Shown here in pieces: positions 17,697 to 29,187 of a DNA stretch of 64,000 bases. The translations under genes and the position numbers were made by a program. Below the pieces are notes generated by a model. That model was not told where the DNA came from. It did no database searches and worked only from the letters and a program-made list of their open reading frames with translations. Where the stretch lies: assembly GCA_024681515.1 (NCBI GenBank), contig JAILAR010000067.1, positions 62,001 to 126,000 on the forward strand, in the 5' to 3' direction. This DNA comes from Eubacterium sp. (lineage in GTDB: Bacteria; Bacillota; Clostridia; Lachnospirales; Lachnospiraceae). Every line of letters begins with the position of its first letter. Position 1 is the stretch's first letter.

Positions 17697-20078
17697 CTAA
17701 GCGAACAACCCGGTCACCAGTTTCACCAGAAATGCCATGATCCAGGCAATGAGACACTGCAGACCCACCATGGACACTGCCCATTTTCTGCCCAGTTCCC
17801 GCTTTACGGACGCGATGGCCGCAACACAGGGAGTATAGAGCAGACAGAACGTCAGAAGCGGAAGTCCTGCCTCCGGTGAAAGGATCGTGAGCAGCGGCGC
17901 TCCCTCCAGCAGTACCTGAAGTGTGGAGACCACACTCTCCTTCGCCATAAAGCCGGTGATCAGTGCCGTTACGATCCGCCAGTCGCCGAAACCGAGAGGT
18001 GCGAAAACCGGTGTGATCCATCCGGAGATCTTCGTCAGGATACTCTGGCTCTTCGGAACCATGTTGAAACTGAAATCAATGGAGCCCAGGAACCAGATCA
18101 CGATGGTGGCCACGAAGATCACGGTAAACGCCCTGACAAGGAAGTCTCTGGCTTTCTCCCAGATCAGCCGGAGCACGTTCCGGGCGCCCGGAAGCCGGTA
18201 ATTCGGCAGTTCCATCACGAACGGCACCGCTTCGCCGCGGAGCACGGTCTTCTTGGACACCAGTGCCATCAGGATCCCCATCAGAATTCCAAAACAATAA
18301 ATGCCGGTGATGATCAGTCCTCCACGTCCCGGGAACAGGGAGGAAACGATAAACCCGTAAATGGGCAGCTTCGCCGTACAGCTCATGAACGGGATCAGCA
18401 GTATCGTCAGTTTTCTGTCACGCTCCGACGGAAGCGTCCGGCTGGACATGATCCCCGGCACGGAACATCCGAAACCGATGAGCATGGGCACGATACTCCG
18501 TCCGGAAAGTCCCAGCTTACGGAGCGGCTTGTCCGTTACAAATGCCACACGAGCCATATATCCGGTATCTTCCAGCAGCGACAGGAAGAAGAACAATACC
18601 AGGATGATGGGCATGAAGGAAAGTACTGTTCCGACGCCCGGCAGGATTCCTTCCGTTACCAGCGAATGGAGCACCTCATTTACTTCCATGGAGTTCATCA
18701 GCTGATCCACCTTCTCTGTCACAAATGTAACGCCCTGTTCCATCAGTCCCTGCAGCCAGGCGCCGATCACGTTAAAGGTCAGGACAAAGACCAGCGCCAT
18801 GATGCCGATAAATGCCGGGATCGCCGTATATTTTCCCGTCAGGATCCGGTCGATCCTCTCACTCCGTTCCCGTTCTTTGCTCTGCACCGGCTTTACGACC
18901 GATGCCCGGACCACTTTTTCGATAAAGGAAAACCGCATGTCCGCGATGGCGGCCGCGCGATCCAGTCCACGTTCCTCTTCCATCTGAAGGATGATGTGCT
19001 CCACCATTTCCTGTTCATTCTGCGTAAGCTGCAGTGCACGGATCACTCTGGGATCGCCTTCGATCACCTTGTTCGCCGCAAACCGCACCGGCAGCTTTGC
19101 CCGGTCCGCATGGTCCTGGATCAGATGCATAATGGCATGCAGACAGCGGTGTACTGTCCCGCCGTGATCATTCTCATCGCAGAAATCCTTGATCCCGGGG
19201 CTTTCCTGATATTTCGCCACATGGATGGCATGATCCACCAGCTCGTCCACGCCTTCATTCTTCGACGCCGTGATGGGAATGACCGGAATGCCCAGCATTT
19301 CCTCCATGACATTGATCCGGATGGAGCCACCGTTCCCCCGGAGCTCATCCATCATGTTCACCGCCAGAACGATGGGCACGTCCAGCTCCATCAGCTGCAT
19401 GGTTAAATAGAGATTACGTTCGATGTTGGTTGCATCTACGATATTGATGATCCCTTTGGGCTGCTCCCGCAGGATATACTGTCTGGAAATGATCTCTTCA
19501 CTGGTGTAGGGTGACAGGGAATAGATGCCCGGGAGATCCACCACCTCTGTATCCGGATGGTTGCGGATCACGCCGCTCTTCCGGCTGACGGTCACTCCGG
19601 GGAAATTTCCCACGTGCTGGTTGGAACCGGTGAGCTGATTAAACAGCGTGGTCTTGCCGCAGTTCTGATTTCCGGCCAGAGCAAAGGACAGCACGGTTCC
19701 CTCCGGAAGCGGATTCTCGTGTTTGGGGTCATGGAAGATACCGCCCTCTCCGTAACCGGGATGATGGACCCGTCCCGGAGCCACTGCTTTGTCAGACTCT
19801 CCTTTTCCCGTCTCAGGTATCAGGATCCCCGTAGTCCCCGATGTGTCCCGGAGGGAATTCTCCGCAATCTCAATCTTTTCAGCATCCGCCACACGCAGTG
19901 TCAGTTCATAGCCATGGAGCATGAATTCCATGGGATCCCCCATAGGGGCATACTTAATAAATGCGATCTCCGCTCCCGGGATCACACCCATATCAAGAAA
20001 ATGCTGACGCAGAGCTCCCTCTCCGCCAACGGATATAATTCGTGCAGTCTTATCTGCCGCAAGTTCTTTTAATGTCAT
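17697..20078 (-). CDS. feoB: Ferrous iron transporter with FeoA fused to FeoB
   Basis: Inner-membrane Fe(II) importer. Residues about 1-75 are a FeoA/SH3-like domain (LRQHFLDMGVIPGAEI, FMLHGYELTLR). After a Gly/Pro linker comes the FeoB G domain with G1 GNQNCGKTTL (about 136-145), FPGVTVSRKSG, DLPG, NMMD and a GDI-like helical part (to about 350). The rest carries the polytopic permease with its two gate halves (CSVPGIMSSRTL and CVAAIASVKRELG). FeoA is usually a separate 75-residue protein; the fusion is known in some anaerobes. Iron control is expected; a weak operator candidate is listed at 20160-20173. Confidence 0.95.
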   Translation of the reverse strand: MTLKELAADKTARIISVGGEGALRQHFLDMGVIPGAEIAFIKYAPMGDPMEFMLHGYELTLRVADAEKIEIAENSLRDTSGTTGILIPETGKGESDKAVAPGRVHHPGYGEGGIFHDPKHENPLPEGTVLSFALAGNQNCGKTTLFNQLTGSNQHVGNFPGVTVSRKSGVIRNHPDTEVVDLPGIYSLSPYTSEEIISRQYILREQPKGIINIVDATNIERNLYLTMQLMELDVPIVLAVNMMDELRGNGGSIRINVMEEMLGIPVIPITASKNEGVDELVDHAIHVAKYQESPGIKDFCDENDHGGTVHRCLHAIMHLIQDHADRAKLPVRFAANKVIEGDPRVIRALQLTQNEQEMVEHIILQMEEERGLDRAAAIADMRFSFIEKVVRASVVKPVQSKERERSERIDRILTGKYTAIPAFIGIMALVFVLTFNVIGAWLQGLMEQGVTFVTEKVDQLMNSMEVNEVLHSLVTEGILPGVGTVLSFMPIILVLFFFLSLLEDTGYMARVAFVTDKPLRKLGLSGRSIVPMLIGFGCSVPGIMSSRTLPSERDRKLTILLIPFMSCTAKLPIYGFIVSSLFPGRGGLIITGIYCFGILMGILMALVSKKTVLRGEAVPFVMELPNYRLPGARNVLRLIWEKARDFLVRAFTVIFVATIVIWFLGSIDFSFNMVPKSQSILTKISGWITPVFAPLGFGDWRIVTALITGFMAKESVVSTLQVLLEGAPLLTILSPEAGLPLLTFCLLYTPCVAAIASVKRELGRKWAVSMVGLQCLIAWIMAFLVKLVTGLFA

Positions 20079-20094
20079 AACGATTCTCTTTTAT

Positions 20095-20133
20095 TTATTC
20101 CATACTTCGCGCCAAAAGCGCTCCGTAATACTC
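20095..20133 (-). repeat. Leader element copy upstream of feoAB
   Basis: On the minus strand TATTACGGAGCGCTTTTGGC then GCGAAGTATGGAATAA, ending 16 bases before the ATG. GCGC/GCGC forms a small hairpin. Confidence 0.7.
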
Positions 20134-20141
20134 CCACGCTT

Positions 20142-20173
20142 ATTTTACACCGAAACGCCTGACAATGCTATCA
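20142..20173 (-). promoter_or_regulatory. Possible feoAB promoter and iron operator
   Basis: TAAAAT stands as a -10 candidate at 20142-20147 on the minus strand. About 20 bases upstream, TGACAATGCTATCA (20160-20173) is an imperfect dyad that loosely resembles a Fur-type 7-1-7 site. The -35 is poor. Confidence 0.25.
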
Positions 20174-20221
20174 TTTGTTGTTCTTACTTCTTTCTCTTCG
20201 CCCCCTCTGTACACAAAAAAA

Positions 20222-20247
20222 CGGGAAGGTTCCAAAGACCTCTCCCG
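20222..20247 (-). terminator. Terminator of the anti-sigma-type gene
   Basis: CGGGA...TCCCG stem with AGGT/ACCT inside and T runs on both sides, so it may work in both directions; it ends the gene at 20277. Confidence 0.85.
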
Positions 20248-20276
20248 TTTTTCAGATATAATCCTGATATTATTTT

Positions 20277-20684
20277 CTAAAAATCTTTGCGCATGGTCAG
20301 AATATTCTGTCCGTCGGTGTATTCATAAAGCATGCTGTCCATACTTTTCTTCACCATAAAGATCCCAAGGCCGCCGATCTGGCGCTGCTCTGCGGACAGA
20401 GACACATCCGGATCCTCCTTGGCCAGCGGATTGTATGGGATCCCGCGGTCGATCAGCGTGATCTCTACACCTTTTGCATCCGTCGGCGCATCCAGACGGA
20501 TCGTCGCCTGTCCTACATTCGGCGTGTAGGCATAATGCGCGATGTTTACGTACATTTCCTCCACAGCAATATCGATCTGCATCTGAGCCTTCATGGGGCA
20601 TTCATGCTCCTCCAGCCATTCATCCAGAAACGCAAGTACCTGATTCAGATTATCCAGTTTTGCATCAACCACCAATTCCTTCAT
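20277..20684 (-). CDS. Anti-sigma-factor-type serine kinase (HATPase, RsbW/SpoIIAB-like)
   Basis: Small stand-alone GHKL ATPase of the anti-sigma family that in relatives binds a sigma factor or phosphorylates an STAS antagonist. N box EEMYVNIAHYAY (about 44-55), G1 box LIDRGIPYNP (about 77-86) and G2 box GGLGIFMVKK (about 104-113) are visible. I start at the ATG at 20684, eight bases after AGGGG; an in-frame GTG three codons upstream is the alternative. No sigma factor or antagonist lies next to it, so the partner is unknown. Single-gene unit flanked by terminators. Confidence 0.85.
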   Translation of the reverse strand: MKELVVDAKLDNLNQVLAFLDEWLEEHECPMKAQMQIDIAVEEMYVNIAHYAYTPNVGQATIRLDAPTDAKGVEITLIDRGIPYNPLAKEDPDVSLSAEQRQIGGLGIFMVKKSMDSMLYEYTDGQNILTMRKDF

Positions 20685-20791
20685 GCCGTTCACCCCTGCA
20701 AACCTTGCGGTAACTTTTCAGTTCATCACCATTTTACCATAGATTCCGAAGAAAACAAACAAATATTTTCACATCACAAAGTCAATAAAAA

Positions 20792-20824
20792 GAAGCACCC
20801 GTCATACGTACATGCGGGTGCTTC
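20792..20824 (-). terminator. gdhA terminator
   Basis: GAAGCACCCG/CGGGTGCTTC perfect 10-base stem with a 13-base loop, followed by TTTTTATT on the minus strand. Confidence 0.9.
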
Positions 20825-20857
20825 TGAATATGCTCTTTCGAATCTTCGGGTATGTTA

Positions 20858-22243
<1,386 letters not shown>

Positions 22244-22273
22244 TTATCGTTCCATTTCTGCAAAACTGAAAAA

Positions 22274-22302
22274 ATTATACATGATACGCGCCCGTCTGTA
22301 AA
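22274..22302 (-). promoter_or_regulatory. gdhA promoter
   Basis: TTTACA, 17-base spacer, TATAAT with TG at the extended -10. Runs of A and T upstream could act as an UP element. Leader of about 65 bases. Confidence 0.85.
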
Positions 22303-22380
22303 TAAGAAAATTAAGTTTTTTTGATATTTTTTTATATTTTTTATACCGATTTCCGTTTTACTTAACTTTCTTAAAGTAAA

Positions 22381-22418
22381 TGACGCATCCTGAGGCTTTT
22401 CTCACCCAAAATGCGCCA
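22381..22418 (-). terminator. Probable terminator of glpK-lipoprotein unit
   Basis: TGGCGCAT pairs with ATGCGTCA, with TGAG/CTCA inside, followed by TTTACTTT on the minus strand. Confidence 0.5.
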
Positions 22419-22475
22419 TTCCCAACCGAAAATCTTAATTTTTTTAACATGGAGCGTGCACTCCGGGACTTCGTT

Positions 22476-22928
22476 TCAGTCCTGCTTTACCTTAAATACA
22501 AGGGATACATTCCCTTTTTCATTCCGAAACGTCATACGGTTTCCGACGATCTCAACCAAAAATGATTTATAGTTATCGTAAAAATCGATCCGGTAACTTC
22601 CTGTGCTTTCCTCCGTAACAGTCCCGTCATGGAATTTTCCGTTCAGCGTGAACACACAATGCATATCGTCCGAACACTCGAACGTCGGCGTCACATCTGC
22701 CGTAAACTCTTTCATCGCATCGGAATCATTCTCCACGTTAAGGGTACTCCCGTTTATTGTACTTTCCGCGAATTCCCAGTCAGACTGGATCACTGCATTG
22801 CCGGCTTCATCGGTCTTTTTGCCCCCGCATCCGCAGAGAAGACAAAGCGCGAAAAGCATGCAGCACAGCAAAGCCCCTTTCACACACTTTCCCATATTTC
22901 TTCCGATTTGTATCACTGTCTGCTTCAC
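22476..22928 (-). CDS. Small lipoprotein of unknown function
   Basis: A 150-residue predicted surface lipoprotein: basic start, hydrophobic stretch and lipobox LLCGC with Cys34. The mature part is about 115 residues with alternating beta-strand character (CVFTLNGKFHDGTV, GSYRIDFYDNYKSFLVEIVGNRMTF) and ends in VSLVFKVK. I do not recognise a family. It starts with GTG three bases after the glpK stop, and its ribosome site GGAGGA lies inside the glpK end, so the two are translationally coupled. A link to glycerol is only suggested by that arrangement. Confidence 0.75.
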   Translation of the reverse strand: MKQTVIQIGRNMGKCVKGALLCCMLFALCLLCGCGGKKTDEAGNAVIQSDWEFAESTINGSTLNVENDSDAMKEFTADVTPTFECSDDMHCVFTLNGKFHDGTVTEESTGSYRIDFYDNYKSFLVEIVGNRMTFRNEKGNVSLVFKVKQD

Positions 22929-22931
22929 GGC

Positions 22932-24488
<1,557 letters not shown>

Positions 24489-24525
24489 AACCACCTACAA
24501 AACAGTGCGATTTACCCATATGCAT

Positions 24526-24554
24526 ATTGTAGCACATCTGCTATATGATGTCAG
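24526..24554 (-). promoter_or_regulatory. glpK promoter
   Basis: CTGACA, 17-base spacer, TACAAT. Leader of about 95 bases containing the inverted repeat. Confidence 0.75.
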
Positions 24555-24603
24555 TAAAAACAGTACCCACAAACCGGAATAAAGTCCTGCTTAAAATCTC
24601 TGC

Positions 24604-24632
24604 TTGCGTGCCCTTCTGTCAAATGCTATACT
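24604..24632 (+). promoter_or_regulatory. purE promoter
   Basis: TTGCGT, 17-base spacer, TATACT with TG two bases before the -10. Leader of about 55 bases, too short for a purine riboswitch. Confidence 0.65.
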
Positions 24633-24693
24633 CTTTCGTATCTGAATTATCACTCAATTCAAATCACACTATGTCAGATCAGGAGAAATGTAT

Positions 24694-25182
24694 ATGAAAG
24701 CAAGTATCATCATGGGATCCACCAGTGATCTCGCAAAAGTGGAACCGGCCATCGAGCTGCTGAAAAGCTTCGATGTGCAGGTATCCGTAAGATGCCTGTC
24801 CGCACACCGGGCAGCCGCACAGTTATCCGCATACATCCGGGAGATCAATGAAGACGGAACCGAGGTCGTGATCACAGCTGCCGGCATGGCGGCTGCCCTT
24901 CCGGGAGTCGTAGCTTCTCAGACCGTACTTCCCGTCATCGGCGTACCGCTTTCCGGCTCCGTGCTGGACGGCCAGGACGCTCTCTACTCCATCGTACAGA
25001 TGCCTCCGGGAATCCCGGTTGCCACCGTGGCCATCAACGGAAGCAAGAACGCCGCCTGGCTGGCGCTGCAGATCATGGCCAACGGAAATGCAGATCTGAA
25101 GGCGAAGCTCTGGGCTGAACGCGACAAAATGCGCGAAGCTGCGGAAAAAGCCAATGCAGAGATCATCGCAAAATATGAGTAG
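24694..25182 (+). CDS. purE: N5-carboxyaminoimidazole ribonucleotide mutase
   Basis: Class I PurE of purine synthesis, moving the carboxyl group to give CAIR. The start [12 protein letters not shown], the SAHR-equivalent SAHRAA loop and [32 protein letters not shown] are diagnostic. I start at the second ATG (24694), nine bases after AGGAG; the first ATG (24688) is too close. Followed by its own terminator and convergent with purC, so these two pur genes are not one operon. Confidence 0.96.
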   Translation: MKASIIMGSTSDLAKVEPAIELLKSFDVQVSVRCLSAHRAAAQLSAYIREINEDGTEVVITAAGMAAALPGVVASQTVLPVIGVPLSGSVLDGQDALYSIVQMPPGIPVATVAINGSKNAAWLALQIMANGNADLKAKLWAERDKMREAAEKANAEIIAKYE

Positions 25183-25202
25183 TCTATTCATTCACATTTA
25201 AA

Positions 25203-25249
25203 ACAAGCGGACAGACAAAGCCTGTAACGGTTTATGTCTGTCCGCTTGT
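25203..25249 (+). terminator. purE terminator
   Basis: ACAAGCGGACAGACA pairs with TGTCTGTCCGCTTGT, a perfect 15-base stem, followed by TATATTATCTG. T tract is modest. Confidence 0.8.
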
Positions 25250-25266
25250 TATATTATCTGAAAAAA

Positions 25267-25300
25267 ATGTCCCCACAACCCGATACGGATGTGAGGACAT
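25267..25300 (-). terminator. purC terminator
   Basis: ATGTCCTCACA pairs with TGTGGGGACAT (one G-T type mismatch) and TTTTTTTC follows on the minus strand. Confidence 0.85.
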
Positions 25301-25320
25301 ATATCTCTGCCAATATTATC

Positions 25321-26202
25321 TTATTCCAGCGGCTTCCCTGTGATCATCTCATATGCCTGCAGGTACTTCTCGATAGTCTTGTCCACGATCTCCTGCGGCA
25401 GGAACCAGTTCTCCGGCTCTTCCTTGTTCTCATCGGACTTCAGCCAGTCACGTGCGAACTGCTTGTCGAAGGACGGCTGTCCATGGCCCGGCTCATAACC
25501 GTCTGCCGGCCAGAAGCGGGAGGAATCCGGTGTCAGCATCTCATCACCGAGAACGATCTCTCCGTCTTCGTTCAATCCGAATTCAAACTTGGTATCCGCG
25601 ATAATGATCCCCTTGGTCAGCGCGTAATCTGCGCACTTCTTATACAGAGCAATGGTGTAGTCGCGAAGCTTCTCCGCATACTCCTGTCCCTTGCCCGGGA
25701 ATTCCTTCTCCAGCAATTCCACGGAACGCTCGAAAGAAATATTCTCATCATGATCACCGATCTCTGCCTTGGTAGACGGTGTATAAATGGGTTCCGGCAG
25801 CTTGTCGGATTCGATCAGGCCTTCCGGAAGGGTGATGCCGCAGACGGTACCATTTTCCTTGTAGCTGGCCCAGCCGGAGCCTGTGATATAACCGCGGACG
25901 ATGCACTCGATAGGAAGCATGGTCAGCTTCCTGCACATCATGGAATTGCCGTCAAACTGCGGCTGCTGAAAGAATTCCGGCATATCCTTTACATCTGCCG
26001 AGATCATATGGTTCGGCAGGATATCGCTGGTCATATCAAACCAGAACCGGGACATCTGTGTAAGCACGGTTCCCTTCTTGTGGATCTTATTCTTCAGGAT
26101 CACGTCATAGCAGCTGATACGGTCAGTTGCCACCATGATCAGGCTGTCGCCGTTGTCGTAGATCTCACGTACCTTACCCTCTTTGATCGGTTTCATTTCC
26201 AT
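25321..26202 (-). CDS. purC: SAICAR synthetase
   Basis: Joins aspartate to CAIR in purine synthesis, using ATP. GKVREIYDNGD (about 9-19), TDRISCYDVIL, the ribose-phosphate-binding ECIVRGYITGSGWASYKENG (within about 100-120) and DEMLTPDSSRFW are visible. The 293-residue length is the longer type. AAGGAGG precedes the ATG by eight bases, and a leader-element copy sits directly before that ribosome site. Own promoter and terminator. Confidence 0.96.
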   Translation of the reverse strand: MEMKPIKEGKVREIYDNGDSLIMVATDRISCYDVILKNKIHKKGTVLTQMSRFWFDMTSDILPNHMISADVKDMPEFFQQPQFDGNSMMCRKLTMLPIECIVRGYITGSGWASYKENGTVCGITLPEGLIESDKLPEPIYTPSTKAEIGDHDENISFERSVELLEKEFPGKGQEYAEKLRDYTIALYKKCADYALTKGIIIADTKFEFGLNEDGEIVLGDEMLTPDSSRFWPADGYEPGHGQPSFDKQFARDWLKSDENKEEPENWFLPQEIVDKTIEKYLQAYEMITGKPLE

Positions 26203-26217
26203 GATATAAATCCTCCT

Positions 26218-26250
26218 TATGATTCACACTTCGCGGTGCTCCGCGCCTCG
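26218..26250 (-). repeat. Leader element copy upstream of purC
   Basis: On the minus strand CGAGGCGCGGAGCACCGCGA then AGTGTGAATCATAAGGAGG: the CGCGG/CCGCG hairpin is followed at once by the purC ribosome site. Confidence 0.7.
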
Positions 26251-26267
26251 TAGATTTCGATGTAAAA

Positions 26268-26308
26268 TGGGTGCTCTCGAAAGCAATCGAAAGCTTCCGA
26301 AAGCACCC
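26268..26308 (-). terminator. Hairpin between the sugar-binding protein gene and purC
   Basis: GGGTGCT-TTCG pairs with CGA-GAGCACCC around an inner GAAGC loop, followed by ATTTTAC. It lies downstream of the purC promoter candidate as well as of the binding-protein gene, so it can serve as terminator of the latter and as attenuator for the former. Confidence 0.6.
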
Positions 26309-26312
26309 ATAT

Positions 26313-26341
26313 AGAATATATGATTTGACTACGAAAATCAA
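26313..26341 (-). promoter_or_regulatory. purC promoter candidate
   Basis: TTGATT, 17-base spacer, TATTCT. The start point would fall just ahead of the 26268-26308 hairpin. Confidence 0.45.
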
Positions 26342-26365
26342 GGCAAATCTCTTCGTAATTCAGGA

Positions 26366-27664
26366 TCACTGACCATTTATCACATCATTCATATCCTGCA
26401 GCACTTTTTTTGCACACTCCGATGCTGTCATCTTGTCGTACAGATACTCATCCGCTCCGGACTTAAAGACATCGATGATCGCCTCCTTCTCCATGTTCGG
26501 AATGATCAGATGATAATCCGCCTGGTGCTCGTTCATGTCCTGCACCGCTTTATACTCATTGGTCTCCTGCAGGCCTTCCTCCGTCAGAGCCGCCACCGCC
26601 GCATCACTGACCGGAACACCCTTCTCCGTCTTCTGAAGCTTCGCCATATCCGGATCGTTCAGCAGGAAATTCAATAGTTTTGCAGCTTCCTCCGGATGTG
26701 TCGTATCCGCACTGATGGCCCACATGGTCGCAGGCTTTACATACCATCCGGAAAGCTTTGCATCCGGCAGCTCCGGATAGCTCCCACGTGATACCTTCAC
26801 TCCGGTCTCAGCCAGACCGTCACAGTAGATCTTCGTATCACTGATCCAGCACATGGTTCCCACCACTTCCCCGGACATGTAGTTTTTCCGGTCAAAGGAA
26901 TCGAGAGGACATACCACATGCTCATCGATCAGCCTTTTGTAAAATGTCAGCAGGAATTCGATCCGCTCCGCATCCGCCGTGATCTTCCCATCCTGAGTAA
27001 AAAAAGGTTCCCCGTAAGTCTGCTCATAATATGCGATCATCAGCAGGAAGAGATGCTTCTTTGCAAGCCCCCAGACATATCGTCCGTCCGGCGCCAGCAC
27101 CTTTGCCATGGCAAACAGATCATCCCAGGTCTCAGGTACCGAAAGTCCGTAGCTATCCAGCACATCCTGATTGTAATAGAATGTGTGGGTATTCATGGCG
27201 ATGGGGAGTGCATTCAGCACCCCGTTCTTCGTCCCGTAGGACAGTTCCTCTTCGGTAAAATTACTGAGATCGATATAATCGGACAGTTTATTCAGATCAT
27301 AAAACCCGGTTCCGTCTTTGGAGTACACATCCAGCCATGCATAATTGATCTGCATGACATCCGATTCCGAATGAGATTCCATCCAGACCTTTGTCCGCTT
27401 TTCATATCCGTTCCAGACACCGTAGCGCAGAGCCACATCGATGTCCGGATTCTTCTCTTCAAAAAGATTCACACCCTCCATGGTGTAAAGATGTCTTCCG
27501 TCATTTCCCCACCAGGACAGCTGGATCCGGGTCGGTTCCTGCTCCCACTTTGCTTTGTTGGGAAGTCGGTGCAGAAACAGCATGATTGCTGCCACAAGCA
27601 AACCCACACCGAACAGTGAGATCAGCGACACGAGGAGGATGTGTTTTTTTCTTGTCTGATTCAA
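26366..27664 (-). CDS. Membrane-tethered extracellular sugar-binding protein (SBP family 1)
   Basis: Resembles the solute receptor of carbohydrate ABC importers: IQLSWWGNDGRHLYTMEGVNLFEEKNPDIDV (within about 47-77) is the classic start, followed by PETWDDLFAMAKVL and EEAAKLLNFLLNDPDMAKL. Instead of a lipobox it has a single N-terminal membrane helix (about 9-30) and stays as an anchored receptor. No permease or ATPase gene is near. It starts with TTG overlapping the stop of the diguanylate cyclase gene by four bases (TTGA), so the two proteins are made together. I infer a sensing role with the cyclase rather than transport. Confidence 0.85.
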   Translation of the reverse strand: MNQTRKKHILLVSLISLFGVGLLVAAIMLFLHRLPNKAKWEQEPTRIQLSWWGNDGRHLYTMEGVNLFEEKNPDIDVALRYGVWNGYEKRTKVWMESHSESDVMQINYAWLDVYSKDGTGFYDLNKLSDYIDLSNFTEEELSYGTKNGVLNALPIAMNTHTFYYNQDVLDSYGLSVPETWDDLFAMAKVLAPDGRYVWGLAKKHLFLLMIAYYEQTYGEPFFTQDGKITADAERIEFLLTFYKRLIDEHVVCPLDSFDRKNYMSGEVVGTMCWISDTKIYCDGLAETGVKVSRGSYPELPDAKLSGWYVKPATMWAISADTTHPEEAAKLLNFLLNDPDMAKLQKTEKGVPVSDAAVAALTEEGLQETNEYKAVQDMNEHQADYHLIIPNMEKEAIIDVFKSGADEYLYDKMTASECAKKVLQDMNDVINGQ

Positions 27665-29142
27665 GAGGTTCCTCCTTCCGTAACTGTATATCTTGCCTTT
27701 CCCGATTCTTTTGAAGTATACAGCGCCGCATCCGCCGCCTTATAGATCGATTCGAACGAGATCCCGTTTCCACAGAACACGTGCGCTCCGGCAGACAGGG
27801 AGATATTACAGCTTGCCCGCTCCTTCTCAAATTCTTTCCGGAATTCTTCCAGCACATCCCCCAGCTGCTCTTTTACGGCACTCACCACTTCCTTCGGATC
27901 GATATTGATACATTCCGTGTAGAGTGCGAATTCATCTCCTCCAAGCCGTCCGATAACCGTCTCCTGATCATACATCCGCCGAAGCAGCTGCCCTACCCGG
28001 ATGATCACCTGATCTCCGTAAGCATGGCCCAGATGGTCATTGATCAGCTTGAAATTATCCACATCCAGCATGACAAATACCCGGGTCATATTCTCCGCCT
28101 CGCGGGAAAGCCGATCCGCTGTCATTTCCTGGAAAGCTCCCTTGTTCATCACGCCGGACAGACTGTCGATATCCGCCTTCTCCTGCAGGGACGTCACCAT
28201 ACCATCCACCGGTTTGGACATCCGTGTGATCAGCAGAAGTCCGATCAGAAGTACCAGCGCCACCATACCCACCGAGATCAGCAGTGTGATCATCCGCAGC
28301 CGATGATTCTCCCGCAGGATCGACTCCGTGGGGATCGAACAGATGACCCGCCAGCCGTTACTGCAGGTATTGGTGTTGATGATATACTCCGAACCTGATG
28401 CCTTCGCGCCCTCCCGGATCTTCTCCGGCAGAACGGATCCGATCTCCGAATGATCCGAAGAAAAGAGGATCACATCTCCCTCTCCCACCAGACGGATGGT
28501 CATATCCTCCAACTGCTCCGGATATACAAAAACAGAAGACAACTCTCTCGTGTAGATCGAGGACACCAGGATCGCATTCGGATTCAGCCGTTTGATATAA
28601 TAGATACGGTCCGTACTTCCGTTTACACCAAAACACCAGCCATCCTTCTTTCTCGAATTCGTGATATAGGACGCAAAGGTATCGTAGTATCCTCCCTCCG
28701 GGAAGAGATCCTGCGTTCCGTGGGAGATCCAGCCAACCCTATGATCATCCGAGAAAACAATTCCGAAATCCGAATAATTCTCCATCAGCCCGATATCCAC
28801 GATCCGGTTATTGATGGTCTCCTCCCGTTTGATCTTGTCATAATCCGAAAGTTCAGGATCCGTCGCATCGTAGAGATAATAGGATTCGTCCGAGAACAGC
28901 AGCGTGGAAATGGTCTCCGTCCGCTCAAGATAGGAATTGATATTGAGCTCGATCTGCCGGCTGTTGGCCGCGATCAGATTCGAAACATTCGTCTGCATGG
29001 CACGGCCGGACAGCTCCAGAACTACAAAGTCCAGGATGGCAGTCACCAGCAAAATGACCGCAGCAAAAAGAACAAGCACCTTTATGGTAAAGGCCTTGAA
29101 GCGGTCACCCGAGCGTTCCGTTTTTTTCAATTGCTGTTCCAT
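27661..29142 (-). CDS. Membrane diguanylate cyclase with extracellular sensor domain
   Basis: Makes cyclic di-GMP from GTP. Layout: membrane helix (about 15-37), an extracellular region of about 240 residues of the Cache type (IELNINSYLERTETISTLLFSDESYYLYD), a second helix (about 285-305, ITLLISVGMVALVLLIGLLL), a short linker and a GGDEF domain (about 325-490) with the intact RLGGDEFALY active site. The inhibitory RxxD position reads DQET, so product inhibition through the I site is unlikely. I start at the ATG at 29142 (GGGAG 11 bases ahead); an ATG seven codons earlier is possible. Sits 45 bases behind sbcC and overlaps the sugar-binding protein gene. Confidence 0.9.
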   Translation of the reverse strand: MEQQLKKTERSGDRFKAFTIKVLVLFAAVILLVTAILDFVVLELSGRAMQTNVSNLIAANSRQIELNINSYLERTETISTLLFSDESYYLYDATDPELSDYDKIKREETINNRIVDIGLMENYSDFGIVFSDDHRVGWISHGTQDLFPEGGYYDTFASYITNSRKKDGWCFGVNGSTDRIYYIKRLNPNAILVSSIYTRELSSVFVYPEQLEDMTIRLVGEGDVILFSSDHSEIGSVLPEKIREGAKASGSEYIINTNTCSNGWRVICSIPTESILRENHRLRMITLLISVGMVALVLLIGLLLITRMSKPVDGMVTSLQEKADIDSLSGVMNKGAFQEMTADRLSREAENMTRVFVMLDVDNFKLINDHLGHAYGDQVIIRVGQLLRRMYDQETVIGRLGGDEFALYTECINIDPKEVVSAVKEQLGDVLEEFRKEFEKERASCNISLSAGAHVFCGNGISFESIYKAADAALYTSKESGKARYTVTEGGTS

Positions 29143-29187
29143 CCCGCACTCTTCTCCCAACATTCATCAATTTCTGTCTGCAAAGCT

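Noticed and set aside
26366..27664. Ordinary carbohydrate ABC importer receptor
   Set aside because: No permease or ATPase gene nearby and no lipobox; overlap with a cyclase gene argues for sensing.
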